From an uncultured Clostridia bacterium (GTDB lineage Bacteria; Bacillota; Clostridia; Oscillospirales; Ruminococcaceae), in NCBI GenBank assembly GCA_944385905.1, contig CALWZA010000025.1, forward strand, positions 1 through 64,000: a stretch of DNA of 64,000 bases, in the 5' to 3' direction. Shown here piece after piece: positions 53,103 to 61,375 of this stretch; positions within the stretch are counted from its first letter, which is position 1, and each line of letters starts with the position of its first letter. The position numbers and the translations under genes were made by a program. The notes under the pieces are model-generated. The model was given only the letters and a program-made list of their open reading frames with translations. It was not told the origin of the DNA and did not search any database.

Positions 53103-54341
53103 TTATACAGTTGTTGTTTCTTTCTTATCAGCAGAATTAGCTGAAGTATCAATACCGTTGTAATCGGTATACAAATCCTTGCCTTTAAACAACAGCTTTA
53201 ATGCTATCGGAGTAACAACCGATGACACAATTATAAGCAGTATGACCGAGGTGAAATACTTTGAGTCCAATAATCCGACCGCTAACCCTTTTTGAGAAAC
53301 TATAAGTGCTACCTCTCCTCTTGTCATCATTCCGACTCCGACTTTCAGGCTGTCCTTCCATGAAAACTTAAAGCATTTGGCGCACAGGCCGCATCCTACA
53401 ATTTTAGCCAGCATCGCTACAACAACAAAACATATTGAGAAAATAACAAGCGATTTATCAAATCCGTCAAACTCGGTTTTTAAGCCTATACTTGCAAAAA
53501 AAACCGGTCCGAACAATATATATGAGCTTATATCCATTTTCTCTGATATGTAACTTGAATCCTTTAGGTTACACAAAATCAAACCGGCAACGTATGCTCC
53601 TGTTATATCCGCAATGCCGAAATAGGTTTCCGCAACATATGCCAGCGCAAAGCACAGAGCAAGACCTATTATCGGAATGCGGCGCTGATGAGTGTATTTT
53701 TTATCGAGAAATTTAAACAGGAGATAAACAACAAATCCAACCGCTACGCTGAACACAAAGAACAGAAGTGTGTTAAGCATTACCGCTCCCGGATTGCTGC
53801 TTGGGTTTTTAAATCCTATTACAAAAGTTAAAACTATAATTCCTATAACATCATCTATTATCGCCGCTGACAAAATCAACGTGCCTATTTTTCCTTTAAG
53901 CCTTCCAAGTTCTCGCAGTGTCTGCACCGTTATCGAAACCGAAGTTGCCGTCATTATTGTTCCGACAAACAGCGCTCGGTAAAAGCCATCGGTTCCGATT
54001 GCGGAAAAGCCGTAAAATGCCGAATACAAAAGAGTTCCTCCTATGAGTGGAACAAATACGCCCGCGCACGCTACCGCCAGCGCCATAGGTCCGGTTTTTA
54101 TCAGCTCCTTAAAATCAGTGTCCAGTCCTGCCATGAACATCAAAAGCACTACGCCGATCTCCGCCATTTGAGACAGAAAATCGTTTTGTCCGACAAGTCC
54201 CAAAACACTCGGACCGATTATAAGTCCTGCAACTATTTCTCCCACTACCTGAGGCGCTCTCAGTCTCCTTGCCAGAATTCCGAACAGTTTCGCGGCTACA
54301 ATTATGACTGCAAGGTCCTTAAACATATCAAAGGAGCTCAT
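53103..54341 (-). CDS. CPA2-type cation/proton antiporter
   Basis: A 412-residue integral membrane protein with about 12 helices, related to the Kef/NapA group of monovalent cation:H+ antiporters (Na_H_Exchanger family). GLIIGPSVLG, MFMAGLDTDF, MTATSVSITVQTLREL, the paired acidic residues in AAIIDDVIGIIVL and VGVGMMTRGEVALIV are the family landmarks. No TrkA-N nucleotide-binding domain follows, so it is not a full Kef channel. Cation selectivity is not readable from the sequence. Its own promoter lies 43-71 bases upstream. Confidence 0.9.
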   Translation of the reverse strand: MSSFDMFKDLAVIIVAAKLFGILARRLRAPQVVGEIVAGLIIGPSVLGLVGQNDFLSQMAEIGVVLLMFMAGLDTDFKELIKTGPMALAVACAGVFVPLIGGTLLYSAFYGFSAIGTDGFYRALFVGTIMTATSVSITVQTLRELGRLKGKIGTLILSAAIIDDVIGIIVLTFVIGFKNPSSNPGAVMLNTLLFFVFSVAVGFVVYLLFKFLDKKYTHQRRIPIIGLALCFALAYVAETYFGIADITGAYVAGLILCNLKDSSYISEKMDISSYILFGPVFFASIGLKTEFDGFDKSLVIFSICFVVVAMLAKIVGCGLCAKCFKFSWKDSLKVGVGMMTRGEVALIVSQKGLAVGLLDSKYFTSVILLIIVSSVVTPIALKLLFKGKDLYTDYNGIDTSANSADKKETTTV

Positions 54342-54383
54342 ATTACCCCCACCCTTTCACATCGCTCAAAATTACCAAACTTA

Positions 54384-54412
54384 ATTATAATCATATTTAT
54401 ATCTGTTTTCAA
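54384..54412 (-). promoter_or_regulatory. promoter of the antiporter gene
   Basis: On the minus strand TTGAAA (54412-54407), 17 bases, TATAAT (54389-54384). Confidence 0.8.
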
Positions 54413-54487
54413 TATCATTTTGCTATTTCGGCATTTTGCTCAGTTTTATCAGCTCAACTGCGGGCTTTTATACTTACTTTGACACCG

Positions 54488-54528
54488 CAAAACCAAAGCC
54501 GCCCGCTGTTAACGGACGGCTTTGATGC
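54488..54528 (-). terminator. terminator of the small membrane-peptide gene
   Basis: On the minus strand CAAAGCCGTCCG pairs with CGGGCGGCTTTG across GTTAACAG and is followed by GTTTTG. Confidence 0.7.
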
Positions 54529-54567
54529 ACATTTATATTAAATTGGAGGAAATGAGGATGTCTTGAA

Positions 54568-54684
54568 TTATTTAATCGATGACAACAGGCACACAACCGC
54601 AAGAGCTATCGTCGTAATATCAGACGCCGCAAAAACAATGTTTTCTATCTTCCCTTTAATTTTGTTGTTTACGCATACTGTCAT
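54568..54684 (-). CDS. 38-residue hydrophobic peptide
   Basis: A short open frame with a full gene layout: promoter, AAAGGAA ribosome site 8-10 bases before the ATG, and its own terminator. The peptide has a hydrophilic, basic N-terminus (MTVCVNNKIKGKIEN) and one hydrophobic segment (IVFAASDITTIALAVVCLL), ending SSIK. The shape resembles single-span small membrane proteins, including type I toxins, but no family was recognised and no antisense RNA is evident. It occupies the otherwise gene-free stretch 54342-54878. Confidence 0.6.
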   Translation of the reverse strand: MTVCVNNKIKGKIENIVFAASDITTIALAVVCLLSSIK

Positions 54685-54728
54685 CTCTATCGTTCCTTTC
54701 GTTTATTAGTATTTCTTTCTATGATTCT

Positions 54729-54756
54729 ATTATACTTTTTTCTTGAACAAATACAA
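54729..54756 (-). promoter_or_regulatory. promoter of the small membrane-peptide gene
   Basis: On the minus strand TTGTAT (54756-54751), 16 bases, TATAAT (54734-54729). Confidence 0.65.
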
Positions 54757-54828
54757 CAACAGAGCTGTTACAATTGATTGCTCTATCTTTACATCTTACG
54801 CTTTTAATTTCAAAACGGTTACACATCG

Positions 54829-54872
54829 GAAAAAATCCGTCACCACATTGATAGAAATGTGATAACGGATTG
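54829..54872 (-). terminator. terminator of the galE operon
   Basis: On the minus strand AATCCGTTATCACAT pairs (two wobbles) with ATGTGGTGACGGATT and is followed by TTTTCC, directly after the fumarase alpha stop. Confidence 0.8.
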
Positions 54873-54878
54873 ATAGTT

Positions 54879-55721
54879 TTATATTTCCGCTTCAGCGTGC
54901 CTTGTTACATGACAGCCGACATTCACCGAAACCGGAAGCCCGGCTATATGCGTCGGAGCCTGCTCGATATTTACCGCCAGTGCGGTAACTGTTCCTCCGA
55001 ATCCCTGAGGCCCTATTCCGAGCCGGTTTATCTCCTTAAGCATCCTGTTTTCAAGCTCTTCATAAAGCGGTTTACTGTTTCTTACTGACACCGGCCGGCA
55101 AAGCGCTTTTTTCGCAAGATATGCGCACTGCTCGAAATCTCCGCCTATGCCGACTCCGACTACAATCGGGGGGCATGGATTTGAGCCTGCTTTTGACACA
55201 CTTTCAACTACAAACGATACAATTTCATCAACTGTAACCGACGGCGTCATCATCTTCAAAGCAGACATATTTTCGCTTCCGAAGCCTTTCGGCGCTACTG
55301 TAATCTTAATCTTGTCTCCCGCAGTCAGTCTTAAATGGATAACCGCAGGTGTATTGTTTCCTGTATTTACCCTTTCTATGGGGTCAGAAACCACAGAGAA
55401 TCTGAGCTTTCCGTCGGTATAACCCCTTGCAACGCCCTTGTTTACAGCGTCTTCAAGCAAACCTCCTGCGACATGAACTTCCTGTCCGAGTTCTATAAAT
55501 ACAACCGCCATTCCAGTGTCCTGGCATATCGGTATTTTTTCATCTCTTGCGACCCTGATGTTTTCGATAATATCGTCGAAAACATTTCTGCCTACTTCTG
55601 ATTTTTCGTCCTGAGCACGGCATTTTATACAGCTTTCAAGGTCGCTAGGCAAATACAGATTAGCTTTTATACAAAGCTCAGCTACAGTATTTTCAATCCT
55701 CTCCGCGCTTATTTCTCTCAT
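54879..55721 (-). CDS. fumarate hydratase alpha subunit (class I)
   Basis: A 280-residue protein of the class I fumarase/tartrate dehydratase alpha family, with [4Fe-4S]-type cysteines in PICQDTGMAVVF, NPCPPIVVGVGIGG and the C-terminal GCH. Full length for an alpha subunit (about 280). The beta subunit, usually the next gene, is absent: a terminator follows immediately. Its start lies 29 bases inside the amidohydrolase gene, so the two are coupled. It may pair with a beta subunit encoded elsewhere. Confidence 0.88.
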   Translation of the reverse strand: MREISAERIENTVAELCIKANLYLPSDLESCIKCRAQDEKSEVGRNVFDDIIENIRVARDEKIPICQDTGMAVVFIELGQEVHVAGGLLEDAVNKGVARGYTDGKLRFSVVSDPIERVNTGNNTPAVIHLRLTAGDKIKITVAPKGFGSENMSALKMMTPSVTVDEIVSFVVESVSKAGSNPCPPIVVGVGIGGDFEQCAYLAKKALCRPVSVRNSKPLYEELENRMLKEINRLGIGPQGFGGTVTALAVNIEQAPTHIAGLPVSVNVGCHVTRHAEAEI

Positions 55722-56898
55722 GTTTATGATTCCTTTCGCTTATGTCATATACCTTTGAGCCGTTTATCCAGACTTTCAAAACCGTTGAATACAAGTCAAG
55801 CGGTTCGCCGTTTAACATTACCAAGTCAGCATCTAAACCCTCTTCAATGCTTCCCACCCTATCGGAAACGCCTAAAATATCTGCCGCTTCAGAGGTGATT
55901 GACCTTATTCCGCTTTCTTTGTCAAGTCCGTTTTTAACAGCTATTGCCGCTGACAGCGGAAGATATTGAACAGGCACCTCCGAATGGTCTGTGCATACTG
56001 CTGTTTTTACTCCGCTGTTATTCAATATTCCCGCATTTTTAGTAGTAAGATTCGCAAGCTCGGGCTTTGAACGGTCTGAAATTATCGGTCCGACTATCGC
56101 CGCCGCTTTTTCCTCTGCCAGCTCGTCTGCGATAAGATGCCCCTCTGTGCAGTGAACCAGCACGCAGTCAAGATTAAACTCCTTTGATAGCCTAAGAGCA
56201 GTAAAAATGTCGTCGGCTCTGTGGCAATGAAAATGGGCCTTAAGCTCTCCCGAAAGCAGAGGAATCAGCGACTCGTTTTTTATGTCATAATCAGGCGGAT
56301 CAAGCTCAGAATCATTCGACGCTTTTTCTTTATCCTCCATGTACCTTTTGGCTTTTGACAGCGCTTCTCTTATCAATGCCGCCGTCGCCATTCTCGTCAC
56401 GGGAGTATTATCCTTATCAAGATAGGTCATTTTAGGGTTTTCGCCAAGTGAAAGCTTCATGCCAACCGTTTTGACAATCATTTTGTCAATTCGTTTTCCG
56501 GCAGTTTTTACGCACACGATTTCACCGGCTACCGGGTTTGTTGAACCGGGAGAAACCGCAACAGTCGTAACCCCGGCGGCTCTTGCCTCAAAAAACGACC
56601 TGTCAAGCGGATTGATTCCGTCGATAACCCTAATCTGCGGCGTTATCGGGTCTGAGTCCTCATTGAGGTCCTCGCCCTCAATTCCAACTCCGTTTCCCGA
56701 CAGTCCGAGATGAGTATGAGCGTCTATAAATCCGGGATAAACCAAGTTGCCGTCTCCGTTAAAATCATCGATGTCAATACCCGCAGGAATTCCCTCTGCG
56801 ATTTTTTTTATTTTTCCGTCCGTTATTTCTATATAGCCGTTTTCTATTACTTCGGCACGGCTGTTCATTGTATGAATTTTTACGTTATAAATATACAT
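55693..56898 (-). CDS. amidohydrolase (imidazolonepropionase-like)
   Basis: A 401-residue metal-dependent hydrolase. The first metal motif is GFIDAHTHLGL (near residue 61), and later ligands appear in KAHFHCHRADD, VHCTEGH and the aspartate in AVCTDHSEVP. C-terminal GSIEEGLDADLVMLNGEPLD is the typical composite-domain ending. Substrate unknown; the family includes prolidase-like and imidazolone-type enzymes. It starts 13 bases after galE and overlaps the fumarase gene by 29 bases. Confidence 0.85.
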   Translation of the reverse strand: MYIYNVKIHTMNSRAEVIENGYIEITDGKIKKIAEGIPAGIDIDDFNGDGNLVYPGFIDAHTHLGLSGNGVGIEGEDLNEDSDPITPQIRVIDGINPLDRSFFEARAAGVTTVAVSPGSTNPVAGEIVCVKTAGKRIDKMIVKTVGMKLSLGENPKMTYLDKDNTPVTRMATAALIREALSKAKRYMEDKEKASNDSELDPPDYDIKNESLIPLLSGELKAHFHCHRADDIFTALRLSKEFNLDCVLVHCTEGHLIADELAEEKAAAIVGPIISDRSKPELANLTTKNAGILNNSGVKTAVCTDHSEVPVQYLPLSAAIAVKNGLDKESGIRSITSEAADILGVSDRVGSIEEGLDADLVMLNGEPLDLYSTVLKVWINGSKVYDISERNHKHERNKRGED

Positions 56899-56911
56899 TT
56901 TCTTTTCCAGA

Positions 56912-57922
56912 TTACAGTCCGTTAGGGTTATTTTTAGTGAAGTTCCAGCCGTCGGCGGTCATTTCATCAAGCGAATACTTCGCTGTCCATCCGAACAGTT
57001 CCTTTGCTTTTGATACGTCGGCATAGCATGAGGCGACGTCACCCGGTCTGCGTGCCGCAATTTCATAAGGTATCTTATGTCCGCAGGCTTTCTCAAAGCT
57101 TTTTAAAACATCAAGTACGCTTGAGCCTTTTCCTGTTCCCAGGTTTACCGCTGTCGCCCCTGTATGCTTATCGGCATAGTCAAGCGCAGCGATATGTCCA
57201 AGCGCCAAATCAACTACATGAATATAATCTCTTACTCCCGTTCCGTCCGGAGTGTCATAGTCGTTTCCGAACACCCTGAGCTTTTCAAGTCTTCCGACCG
57301 CCACCTGTGCTATATACGGAAGCAAATTGTTTGGGATACCGTTTGGGTCTTCCCCGATAAGTCCGCTTTTATGAGCGCCAATAGGATTAAAATATCTCAA
57401 AAGAACAGCTGAAAAGTCTTTATCGGCAACGCATACATCACGCAAAATCTGCTCTATCATAACCTTTGTATAGCCGTAAGGATTTGTCGCAGAGGTCGGA
57501 TAATCCTCTTTAAACGGCACGGGATTGTTCATTCCGTATACTGTCGCTGACGAGCTGAAAACAATTTTCTTGCAGCCGTATTTTTTCATAGCGGTTATGA
57601 GCATAAGCGTTCCCGTGATATTGTTATGATAATACTCAACAGGTTTGCTTACCGATTCCCCTACAGCCTTATAACCGGCGAAGTGAATTACAGCCTCGAT
57701 TTCGTTTTCCTCAAATATTTTTGATACTCCCTCAAGGTCGAGCATATCCGTTTTATAAAACAGAAAATCCTTGCCTGTGATTTTTTTTATTCTGTTAAGC
57801 GCCTCAGGCTTTGAATTTGATAAATTGTCCATAACAACTATTTCGTATCCTGAATTCAAAAGCTCGACGCAGGTATGGCTGCCTATGTATCCGGCGCCGC
57901 CCGTTACAAGAATTTTTTTCAT
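56912..57922 (-). CDS. galE: UDP-glucose 4-epimerase
   Basis: A 336-residue short-chain dehydrogenase-type epimerase interconverting UDP-glucose and UDP-galactose. The NAD motif VTGGAGYIGSHTCVELL is at 5-21, the catalytic triad is in FSSSATVYG and NPYGYTKVMIEQ, and GVRDYIHVVDLALGHI and YADVSKAKELFGW are family strings. It has its own promoter overlapping the rqcP terminator region. Confidence 0.96.
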   Translation of the reverse strand: MKKILVTGGAGYIGSHTCVELLNSGYEIVVMDNLSNSKPEALNRIKKITGKDFLFYKTDMLDLEGVSKIFEENEIEAVIHFAGYKAVGESVSKPVEYYHNNITGTLMLITAMKKYGCKKIVFSSSATVYGMNNPVPFKEDYPTSATNPYGYTKVMIEQILRDVCVADKDFSAVLLRYFNPIGAHKSGLIGEDPNGIPNNLLPYIAQVAVGRLEKLRVFGNDYDTPDGTGVRDYIHVVDLALGHIAALDYADKHTGATAVNLGTGKGSSVLDVLKSFEKACGHKIPYEIAARRPGDVASCYADVSKAKELFGWTAKYSLDEMTADGWNFTKNNPNGL

Positions 57923-57957
57923 ATAAACCGTCCTTCCGGCTATTGCACGTTTTTTTT

Positions 57958-57986
57958 AGTATATCACTTTGCCGCAGAAATTTCAA
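57958..57986 (-). promoter_or_regulatory. promoter of the galE operon
   Basis: On the minus strand TTGAAA (57986-57981), 17 bases, TATACT (57963-57958). Confidence 0.75.
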
Positions 57987-57993
57987 CATCGGC

Positions 57994-58030
57994 TCATAAA
58001 AAATCAGGACAGCTTTTCAGCGTCCTGACT
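57994..58030 (-). terminator. terminator of the rqcP gene
   Basis: On the minus strand TCAGGACGCTG pairs with the AGCTGTCCTGA arm and is followed by TTTTTTAT; the stem overlaps the rqcP stop. Confidence 0.85.
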
Positions 58031-58271
58031 ACGAAACAACCTCATACAGCGCTTCCGCTTCATCCTTCTTTACAAATTCCGCTACGGACAAAACCTTTAC
58101 CTTAAGAGGCTTTGAGCCGAGGTTAATTTCTATTACATCTCCTGCTTTCACGTCGTAAGACGCTCTCGCCGGCTTTCCTCCAACGCATATTTTTCCGGCG
58201 TCGCACGCTTCGTTGGCTACTGTCCGGCGCTTTATTATTCTTGATACCTTTAAATATTTATCAAGTCTCAT
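58029..58271 (-). CDS. rqcP: S4-domain RNA-binding protein RqcP (YabO-like)
   Basis: An 80-residue S4 protein (MRLDKYLKVSRIIKRRTVANEACDAGKICVGGKPARASYDVKAGD). In Bacillus, RqcP works with RqcH in adding alanine tails to nascent chains on stalled 50S subunits. The mazG-hup-rqcP order resembles the yabN-yabO region of Bacillus. AGGAGG precedes the ATG. It is preceded by the hup terminator, so transcription may rely on read-through. Confidence 0.9.
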   Translation of the reverse strand: MRLDKYLKVSRIIKRRTVANEACDAGKICVGGKPARASYDVKAGDVIEINLGSKPLKVKVLSVAEFVKKDEAEALYEVVS

Positions 58272-58302
58272 AGTTTCCTCCTATTTGCGCTTATCAAAAA
58301 AC

Positions 58303-58334
58303 AAAAGACCGGCTCATTATCAAGCCGGCCTCGT
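58303..58334 (-). terminator. terminator of the hup gene
   Basis: On the minus strand AGGCCGGCTTG pairs with the GAGCCGGTCTTTT arm, followed by GTTTTTT. Confidence 0.85.
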
Positions 58335-58340
58335 AAGATA

Positions 58341-58616
58341 TTACTTAGCTACTGCGTCCTTAAGTGACTTTCCAGCTTTAAATGCGGGAACCTTCTTTGC
58401 GGGAACTGTAATCTTTGTCTTTGTGAGGGGATTGATACCTTCCTTAGCCTTGCGGTCACGAACCTCAAAGGTTCCGAAACCGACAAGCTGCACCTTTTCA
58501 CCGTTTACAAGTGCGTCGCTGATAGATGCTACTACTGCTGAAACTGCTTTTTCAGCATCCTTCTTGGAAAGTCCTGCCTTTTCGGCAACCTGATTGATCA
58601 ATTCAACCTTTGTCAT
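58341..58616 (-). CDS. hup: HU family DNA-binding protein
   Basis: A 91-residue histone-like protein: MTKVELINQVAEKAGLSKKDAEKAVSAVVASI, then VQLVGFGTFEVRDRKAKEGINPLTKTKITVPAKKVPAFKAGKSLKDAV with the proline at the tip of the DNA-binding arm. It bends and compacts DNA. It lies 39 bases after mazG and has its own terminator. Confidence 0.97.
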   Translation of the reverse strand: MTKVELINQVAEKAGLSKKDAEKAVSAVVASISDALVNGEKVQLVGFGTFEVRDRKAKEGINPLTKTKITVPAKKVPAFKAGKSLKDAVAK

Positions 58617-58655
58617 TTTTGTTTCCTCCTAAATATTTACTTTAACGTTTTACCG

Positions 58656-59453
58656 TTAAAAAGTTTCACCGGCCTTTTTCCGATAGGAATCAAGCTCATC
58701 TATGCTAAGGGCGTCCATCTCTTGCCCGTTTAGCCTGATTTCATTTTCAAGCTGTTCAAATTCTTTTATAAAATCTCTGCATCTTCTGTCGAGCGAATCC
58801 TCACAGTCGATACCGAGCTTTCTCGCAACGTCTGTACAAGCAAACAGCAGCTTTCCCATTGCTGCCCCAGCCTTTTCTTTATTGCCTTCTGAAGACACTT
58901 TTTGAACATTGTTAAGCTCTTTTTTCAGCGCTTCAAACGCATCTTCAGGGCTTCTGAAATCAACCCCCGCCCTTGCCGCTCTCTTTCCAAGCTTTTGAGC
59001 TTTCATAAGCGACGGGAACACAGCAGGCACACTCTTTAACGTTTCGGTATATGTTTCCTGATGCTTTGTGTTCTTTTTAATGCTGTCCCAGTTTTTCAAC
59101 ACCTCATCGGATGTTTTTGCTACCACATCGGAAAAAATATGTGGATGCCGTACAATAAGTTTTTTGCACACCTCGTCGGCAACGTCATCAAAGCTGAATC
59201 TTCCCTGCTCCTTTTCCATCTGCGAATGAAACACAACCTGCAAAAGCACATCTCCGAGCTCTTCTCTTAAAAGTTCGGGATTTTTTGTATCTATCGCCTC
59301 GAGCACCTCATAGGTCTCCTCAACAAAATTGTTCCTGATAGATTCATGTGTTTGTTCTTTATCCCAAGGACATCCGTTCTCACTGCGGAGAATTTCCATT
59401 ATCCTTTTAAGATCTTCTGTTCCGTAGTAATCTTTTCTTTCAAATTGCATCAT
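58656..59453 (-). CDS. mazG: nucleoside triphosphate pyrophosphohydrolase MazG
   Basis: A house-cleaning NTP pyrophosphatase of 265 residues with two MazG domains. The first (about 20-95) shows LRSENGCPWDKEQTHESI and the metal-binding EE..E..D pattern in FVEETYEVLEAID and LREELGDVLLQVVFHSQM. The second half has RAARAGVDFRSPEDAFEALKKELNNV. One of two adjacent ATGs (59453 or 59450) is the start, with GGGG upstream. A promoter sits between spoVB and this gene. Confidence 0.95.
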   Translation of the reverse strand: MMQFERKDYYGTEDLKRIMEILRSENGCPWDKEQTHESIRNNFVEETYEVLEAIDTKNPELLREELGDVLLQVVFHSQMEKEQGRFSFDDVADEVCKKLIVRHPHIFSDVVAKTSDEVLKNWDSIKKNTKHQETYTETLKSVPAVFPSLMKAQKLGKRAARAGVDFRSPEDAFEALKKELNNVQKVSSEGNKEKAGAAMGKLLFACTDVARKLGIDCEDSLDRRCRDFIKEFEQLENEIRLNGQEMDALSIDELDSYRKKAGETF

Positions 59454-59498
59454 CAAACTGCCCCAAGTGCTTATTTATCGCATATAAATCGCAAATAT

Positions 59499-59527
59499 AT
59501 AATATAACACTTTTTATCTTTTGGCAA
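59499..59527 (-). promoter_or_regulatory. promoter of mazG-hup
   Basis: On the minus strand TTGCCA (59527-59522), 17 bases, TATTAT (59504-59499), just beyond the spoVB stop. Confidence 0.65.
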
Positions 59528-59533
59528 GTCCTT

Positions 59534-61237
59534 TTACGAAATTTCTTTTGCTAACATATGCTTAAATTCATTTTTCGTCATTATTTCCAATAGATAAGCG
59601 CATAAAATGTATACATTAACCGAAATTATAAGGGCTATCATCAATGAAATTTTTGCATTTAATCGAGCGGACATGTATGTATAACTAATATATGCTGCTA
59701 AACAGCACATAAGTGATGCGTAAAACGGTTTCACAAATGTTTTTATCCATTCAATTTTCACTCCTGTGAGCTTTACAAGTTCTCTTATCGACAGAACACA
59801 TATTACTCCGTAGCATATTACAGTCGACATCGCCGCTCCGGTTATATCAAATCCAGGTATCGGACAAAGAACAAGATTTCCGATAAGCTTGACCGCAAGC
59901 CCCAAAAGCATTATTATAACCGGTTTATTCGCGCAGCCTATCGCCTGAAGCACAGAAAACACCGGTACGGAAACCGCTAAAAAGCAAAGTCCGGCGCTCA
60001 TTACGGACAAAGGCGCGCATGCTGCCGACACCTCTGCCAAACGATTTGAAAACAGCAGTTCCAGTATAGGCTTTGACAAAACAGCTGTTCCGAGCCCCGC
60101 CGGCATTGCTATAAATACTGTTACGAGCAGCACAGCATTTATCCCGTTTTCAATAGCCTTTTTGTCCTTTTTTGCCCACGCCGCGGTTATTCCCGGTATC
60201 GCGCTTTTTCCAAACATCGCTGTGAAAGCGGGTACTAGTCCGAATACTGTGCCGGCTAAGCCGGTAAACGACCCATACAAAAAGTCAGGCAGCTGATTTG
60301 GCGTAACACCGGACTCAATCGCTTTAGAATATTTTGAAAGCATTATTTCAGGCGATTCTTTTATAGCCGATTTTAGGCACCGGATTATTGTTGCAAGATC
60401 TACAAGCGATGTCAGACTTGTTATTACCGAACCAATTGCTATAGGTATCGCTATCATCACAAGAGATTTAAAAATGTTTCGCATTCGGTCGGACGATTTG
60501 TCAGAAACTATCATCTGCCTTGTGATGCCGTCGCCTTTTATCTTATACAATATAGTTAAGTACAGGCATCCCGCCGCCGAAGACAAGGTTACTCCCAAAA
60601 CTGCAGCCGCAGCAATAAACGGCAGCCCCGCTTCCTGCGCTTCCTCCGCTGTTTTGCATACTATACCGAAAACGCTCTCTCCTCTTTCGTATTGCGCGAT
60701 TATGTAACTCCTTGCGGCTGATGCAAACCCCAGTCCTGCTAATAATTTAACAGCCGCTTCTATTGTCTGAGATATAGCTGTTGGCACCATATTGTTTATT
60801 CCTTCAAAATAGCCTCTGTATACTGCCGTGACCGCACCGAAAAATATACAAGGCGCTATTGCCGCTATAGCATATACTGACTTTGGGCTGGAAACCACAT
60901 ATTCTGAAAGCAGTTTAGACGCTGATAACAAAAAAACTGCTGAAACAAGTCCTATTACCGAAAATCCGATAACTGATACTCTTCTTATTTTTCTTACGTT
61001 CGCGTATTTGCCGAAAGCGGCGTTTTCTGCTACCAGTCTTGATATTGCCGCAGGAAACCCTGTTACAGACAGTGCGAATACAGGCATGAATACGGCGTAG
61101 GCACACGAAAAATATCCCATGCCGGTGCCTCCAAGCATATTCGCAAGCGGTATTTTAAACATTAAGCCTATGACTTTTGTCACTAAGACCGAGACTATCA
61201 GCACAAACGAGCCTATCAGAAACCCCTGCTTCTTCAT
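59534..61237 (-). CDS. SpoVB/YabM-type polysaccharide flippase
   Basis: A 567-residue membrane protein of the MOP superfamily with about 14 helices. It begins FLIGSFVLIVSVLVTKVIGLMFKIPLANMLGGTGMGYFSCAY, the signature of SpoVB and its paralogue YabM, and continues with YRGYFEGINNMVPTAISQTIEA. The family moves lipid-linked cell-wall precursors; SpoVB acts in spore cortex synthesis. Its place before mazG, hup and rqcP mirrors yabM-yabN-yabO in Bacillus, so YabM is the better positional match. Confidence 0.9.
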   Translation of the reverse strand: MKKQGFLIGSFVLIVSVLVTKVIGLMFKIPLANMLGGTGMGYFSCAYAVFMPVFALSVTGFPAAISRLVAENAAFGKYANVRKIRRVSVIGFSVIGLVSAVFLLSASKLLSEYVVSSPKSVYAIAAIAPCIFFGAVTAVYRGYFEGINNMVPTAISQTIEAAVKLLAGLGFASAARSYIIAQYERGESVFGIVCKTAEEAQEAGLPFIAAAAVLGVTLSSAAGCLYLTILYKIKGDGITRQMIVSDKSSDRMRNIFKSLVMIAIPIAIGSVITSLTSLVDLATIIRCLKSAIKESPEIMLSKYSKAIESGVTPNQLPDFLYGSFTGLAGTVFGLVPAFTAMFGKSAIPGITAAWAKKDKKAIENGINAVLLVTVFIAMPAGLGTAVLSKPILELLFSNRLAEVSAACAPLSVMSAGLCFLAVSVPVFSVLQAIGCANKPVIIMLLGLAVKLIGNLVLCPIPGFDITGAAMSTVICYGVICVLSIRELVKLTGVKIEWIKTFVKPFYASLMCCLAAYISYTYMSARLNAKISLMIALIISVNVYILCAYLLEIMTKNEFKHMLAKEIS

Positions 61238-61375
61238 CTTTTATTTGCCTCCGTTTATATATTTGTAATTTAATAATATGGACAAATCTTTCCTAATAGA
61301 AGCATAAATTGAGGAATTATATCTGATGACTGAAAATATAATAGTCTTATCTGTAAACCGAAAGGATTGATATAT

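Noticed and set aside
54342-54567. A plus-strand gene in the region before fumarase (for example the 104-codon frame at 54168-54482)
   Set aside because: The frame begins inside the antiporter gene on the other strand, lacks a ribosome site and covers the antiporter promoter.
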